This document shows, piece by piece, positions 62,836 to 64,000 of a DNA stretch of 64,000 nt. The notes under the pieces were generated by a model that saw nothing but the letters and a program-made list of their open reading frames with translations, made no database searches and was not told the origin of the DNA. The first letter of the stretch is position 1; the number at the start of each line of letters is the position of its first letter. Source of the stretch: Lutibacter litoralis (GTDB taxonomy: Bacteria; Bacteroidota; Bacteroidia; Flavobacteriales; Flavobacteriaceae); assembly GCF_014646675.1 (NCBI RefSeq), contig NZ_BMNS01000006.1, positions 248,001 to 312,000 on the forward strand, given 5' to 3'. The position numbers were made by a program, and so were the translations under genes.

Positions 62836-63293
62836 GTGTTATAGGCTATTTATATTATAATAGCGTAAATAAAATATGAGTAGAAAGCAAACTAGATAAT
62901 TTGTAATACTTTATGGCTTATTAAGTATAAACATAACAATATATGATCAAGAAAAATTTGCTAGAAAGGATACAAGTGCCGCAATTGTAAAAAATACGCA
63001 CTATTATAAATACTTATATACTTTGCATTATGATAGCACAGTATATAAATTTAGGTTGAAATTTGCCGAAGCTATTTATAAACAAAATAATAAATAGCTA
63101 CGGGTATAAATTATTCTGATTAAAGTAAAACCAATTAATGCTAAATTAAAACGATTCTAAATTATTAGCATCGTATACTTTTTAAGAGGTACTAGTATTT
63201 TTTTTACTACTTTAGTAAGAGTTAGTATTATGAAACTAGTTTTCGTGAACCAAATTATTTAATCGTTTTTTAAAAAACGAAACTGAACAACCT
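62836..63293 (+). other. 458-base gap with a stop-interrupted frame and a palindrome
   Basis: Apart from the broken frame at 62876-63097 this stretch holds no gene. An 18-base perfect palindrome TCGTTTTTTAAAAAACGA (63263-63280) ends 13 bases before the ATG of the PAS protein, where it could fold in the mRNA leader or bind a regulator. Confidence 0.5.
62876..63097 (+). pseudogene. small reading frame with an in-frame stop
   Basis: A frame from ATG 62876 to TAG 63095-63097 (73 codons) has a TAA at codon 8 (62897-62899). After it the frame reads FVILYGLLSINITIYDQEKF and continues with a charged, Tyr-rich region ending KFAEAIYKQNNK. The composition after the stop looks protein-like (Asp, Glu, Ala well used in an AT-rich gap), and no other ATG is in frame. 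It may be a decayed small exported protein or a chance frame. Confidence 0.3.
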
Positions 63294-64000
63294 ATGGGAT
63301 ACAAAAAAACGTATGAAGAATTGGAACGTGAGCTCAGTAAACTTAAAAAACAGGTTTATATACTACAAAATGATTTAGACTTTACTATTAAGGAGAATAA
63401 AAAGCTTACATCAAAATTAATTAAATCGAACAGAGCACTTCTTTTAGAAAACAAAGAAAAAGAAAAGAGGGCTGAAGAATTAATTATTGCGAACGTTGAA
63501 CTTGCTTTTCAAAAAGGAGAAAAAGGAAAACAATTTAGTGCCTTAAAATCTGCAAATATAGAATTAGATGTTCAAAATGAAGAAAAGCGGCAACGGGCAG
63601 CAGCAGCATTAATTTCGAAAGTGGAACTTGCTTTTCAAAATGAAGAAAAACGACAACATGATTTAGAATTAATTGTTAATAACAAAAAACTTTCTTTTCA
63701 AAAAGAGAAAAAAGGAAATCCAGCTGAAGAATTAATACTAGCAAAAATAAAGATTGCTATAGAAGGAGATGAAAGCGAAAAACTTATTGCTGAACTGATT
63801 ATAGCTAATCTAGCGCTTTCGCTTCAAGAAGAGCTATCTGAATCAAAAGATAATATAGAAGAATATGAACTGAAATTTCAAAACCTTTTTGATAATTCAC
63901 TAATTGCAAAATCAATAACCAAACTTGATGGTTTATTGCAGGTAAATAAAGCCTTTTGCGATATTTTAGGGTATTCTAAAAATGAATTGGAAACTATAAA
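63294..64000 (+). CDS. PAS-domain sensor protein with 21-residue coiled-coil repeats, N-terminal part
   Basis: The frame starts at ATG 63294 and is open to the window end (235 residues seen). Residues 1-52 are helical. Residues 53-178 are six consecutive 21-residue units, each ending like VELAFQ or ALSLQ (ends at 73, 94, 115, 136, 157 and 178). A PAS domain begins at about 195 (FQNLFDNSLIAKSITKLDG, VNKAFCDILGYSKNELE). No signal peptide or membrane segment is seen, so it is cytosolic. It is most likely a histidine kinase or hybrid sensor, but no kinase domain is in the window. Confidence 0.85.
   Translation, partial: MGYKKTYEELERELSKLKKQVYILQNDLDFTIKENKKLTSKLIKSNRALLLENKEKEKRAEELIIANVELAFQKGEKGKQFSALKSANIELDVQNEEKRQRAAAALISKVELAFQNEEKRQHDLELIVNNKKLSFQKEKKGNPAEELILAKIKIAIEGDESEKLIAELIIANLALSLQEELSESKDNIEEYELKFQNLFDNSLIAKSITKLDGLLQVNKAFCDILGYSKNELETI

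Noticed and set aside
1-64000. tRNA, rRNA, CRISPR arrays, riboswitches, insertion-sequence transposases
   Set aside because: No cloverleaf-like sequence, regularly spaced repeat array, known aptamer pattern or DDE/HUH transposase was recognised; by-eye search could miss a small RNA.

Overview
The window looks like a chromosomal segment of a marine Flavobacteriaceae bacterium (Bacteroidota). The DNA is strongly AT-rich. Promoters of the TTTG / TAnnTTTG type can be read, ribosome binding sites are A-rich, and a SusC/SusD pair with many lipoprotein enzymes is present. The def-DUF5606-mazG order is also typical of the family. No rRNA, tRNA, CRISPR array or transposase was recognised.

Region 1 (1-12518, all genes leftward) is an integrated element. 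Its right end lies against the 3' end of mnmE. It carries a tyrosine integrase, small helix-turn-helix (excisionase/regulator type) proteins, a split primase-polymerase plus DUF3987 helicase-like replication module, and a defence cargo. The cargo is an Eco57I-type adenine methylase, an AbiEi/AbiEii toxin-antitoxin pair and the start of a phospholipase-D-fold protein that runs off the left edge. The left end of the element is not in the window. The mnmE stop-codon region matches, as I remember it, the target used by Salmonella genomic island 1.

Region 2 (12519-21271) is housekeeping: mnmE, a Dps ferritin, DUF4268, miaE, a zinc-less dnaX and two tandem long-chain acyl-CoA synthetases.

Region 3 (21373-56081) is a large polysaccharide utilization locus. 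It holds 11 formylglycine sulfatases, four GH20 beta-N-acetylhexosaminidases, one GH123 beta-N-acetylgalactosaminidase, one SusC/SusD pair and one HGSNAT/NagX-like membrane acetyltransferase (DUF5009). Twelve genes run leftward from a divergent control region at about 41.07 kb, with a second strong promoter at 33.3 kb. Seven genes run rightward. There is no lyase, endo-hydrolase, galactosidase, uronidase, fucosidase or local regulator. The gene set suggests exo-degradation of a heavily sulfated N-acetylhexosamine glycan. Sulfatases would strip sulfate, the acetyltransferase could restore the 2-acetamido group on exposed amines, and GH20/GH123, which both need that group for catalysis, would release the sugars. 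This resembles the logic of lysosomal heparan breakdown applied to beta-linked sugars and is the most interesting proposal here.

Region 4 (56159-64000) is housekeeping again: an SDR reductase, a DUF1801 protein, mazG, DUF5606, peptide deformylase, a Tricorn-like protease, a stop-interrupted small reading frame, and the start of a PAS sensor protein with a six-fold, exactly 21-residue coiled-coil repeat.
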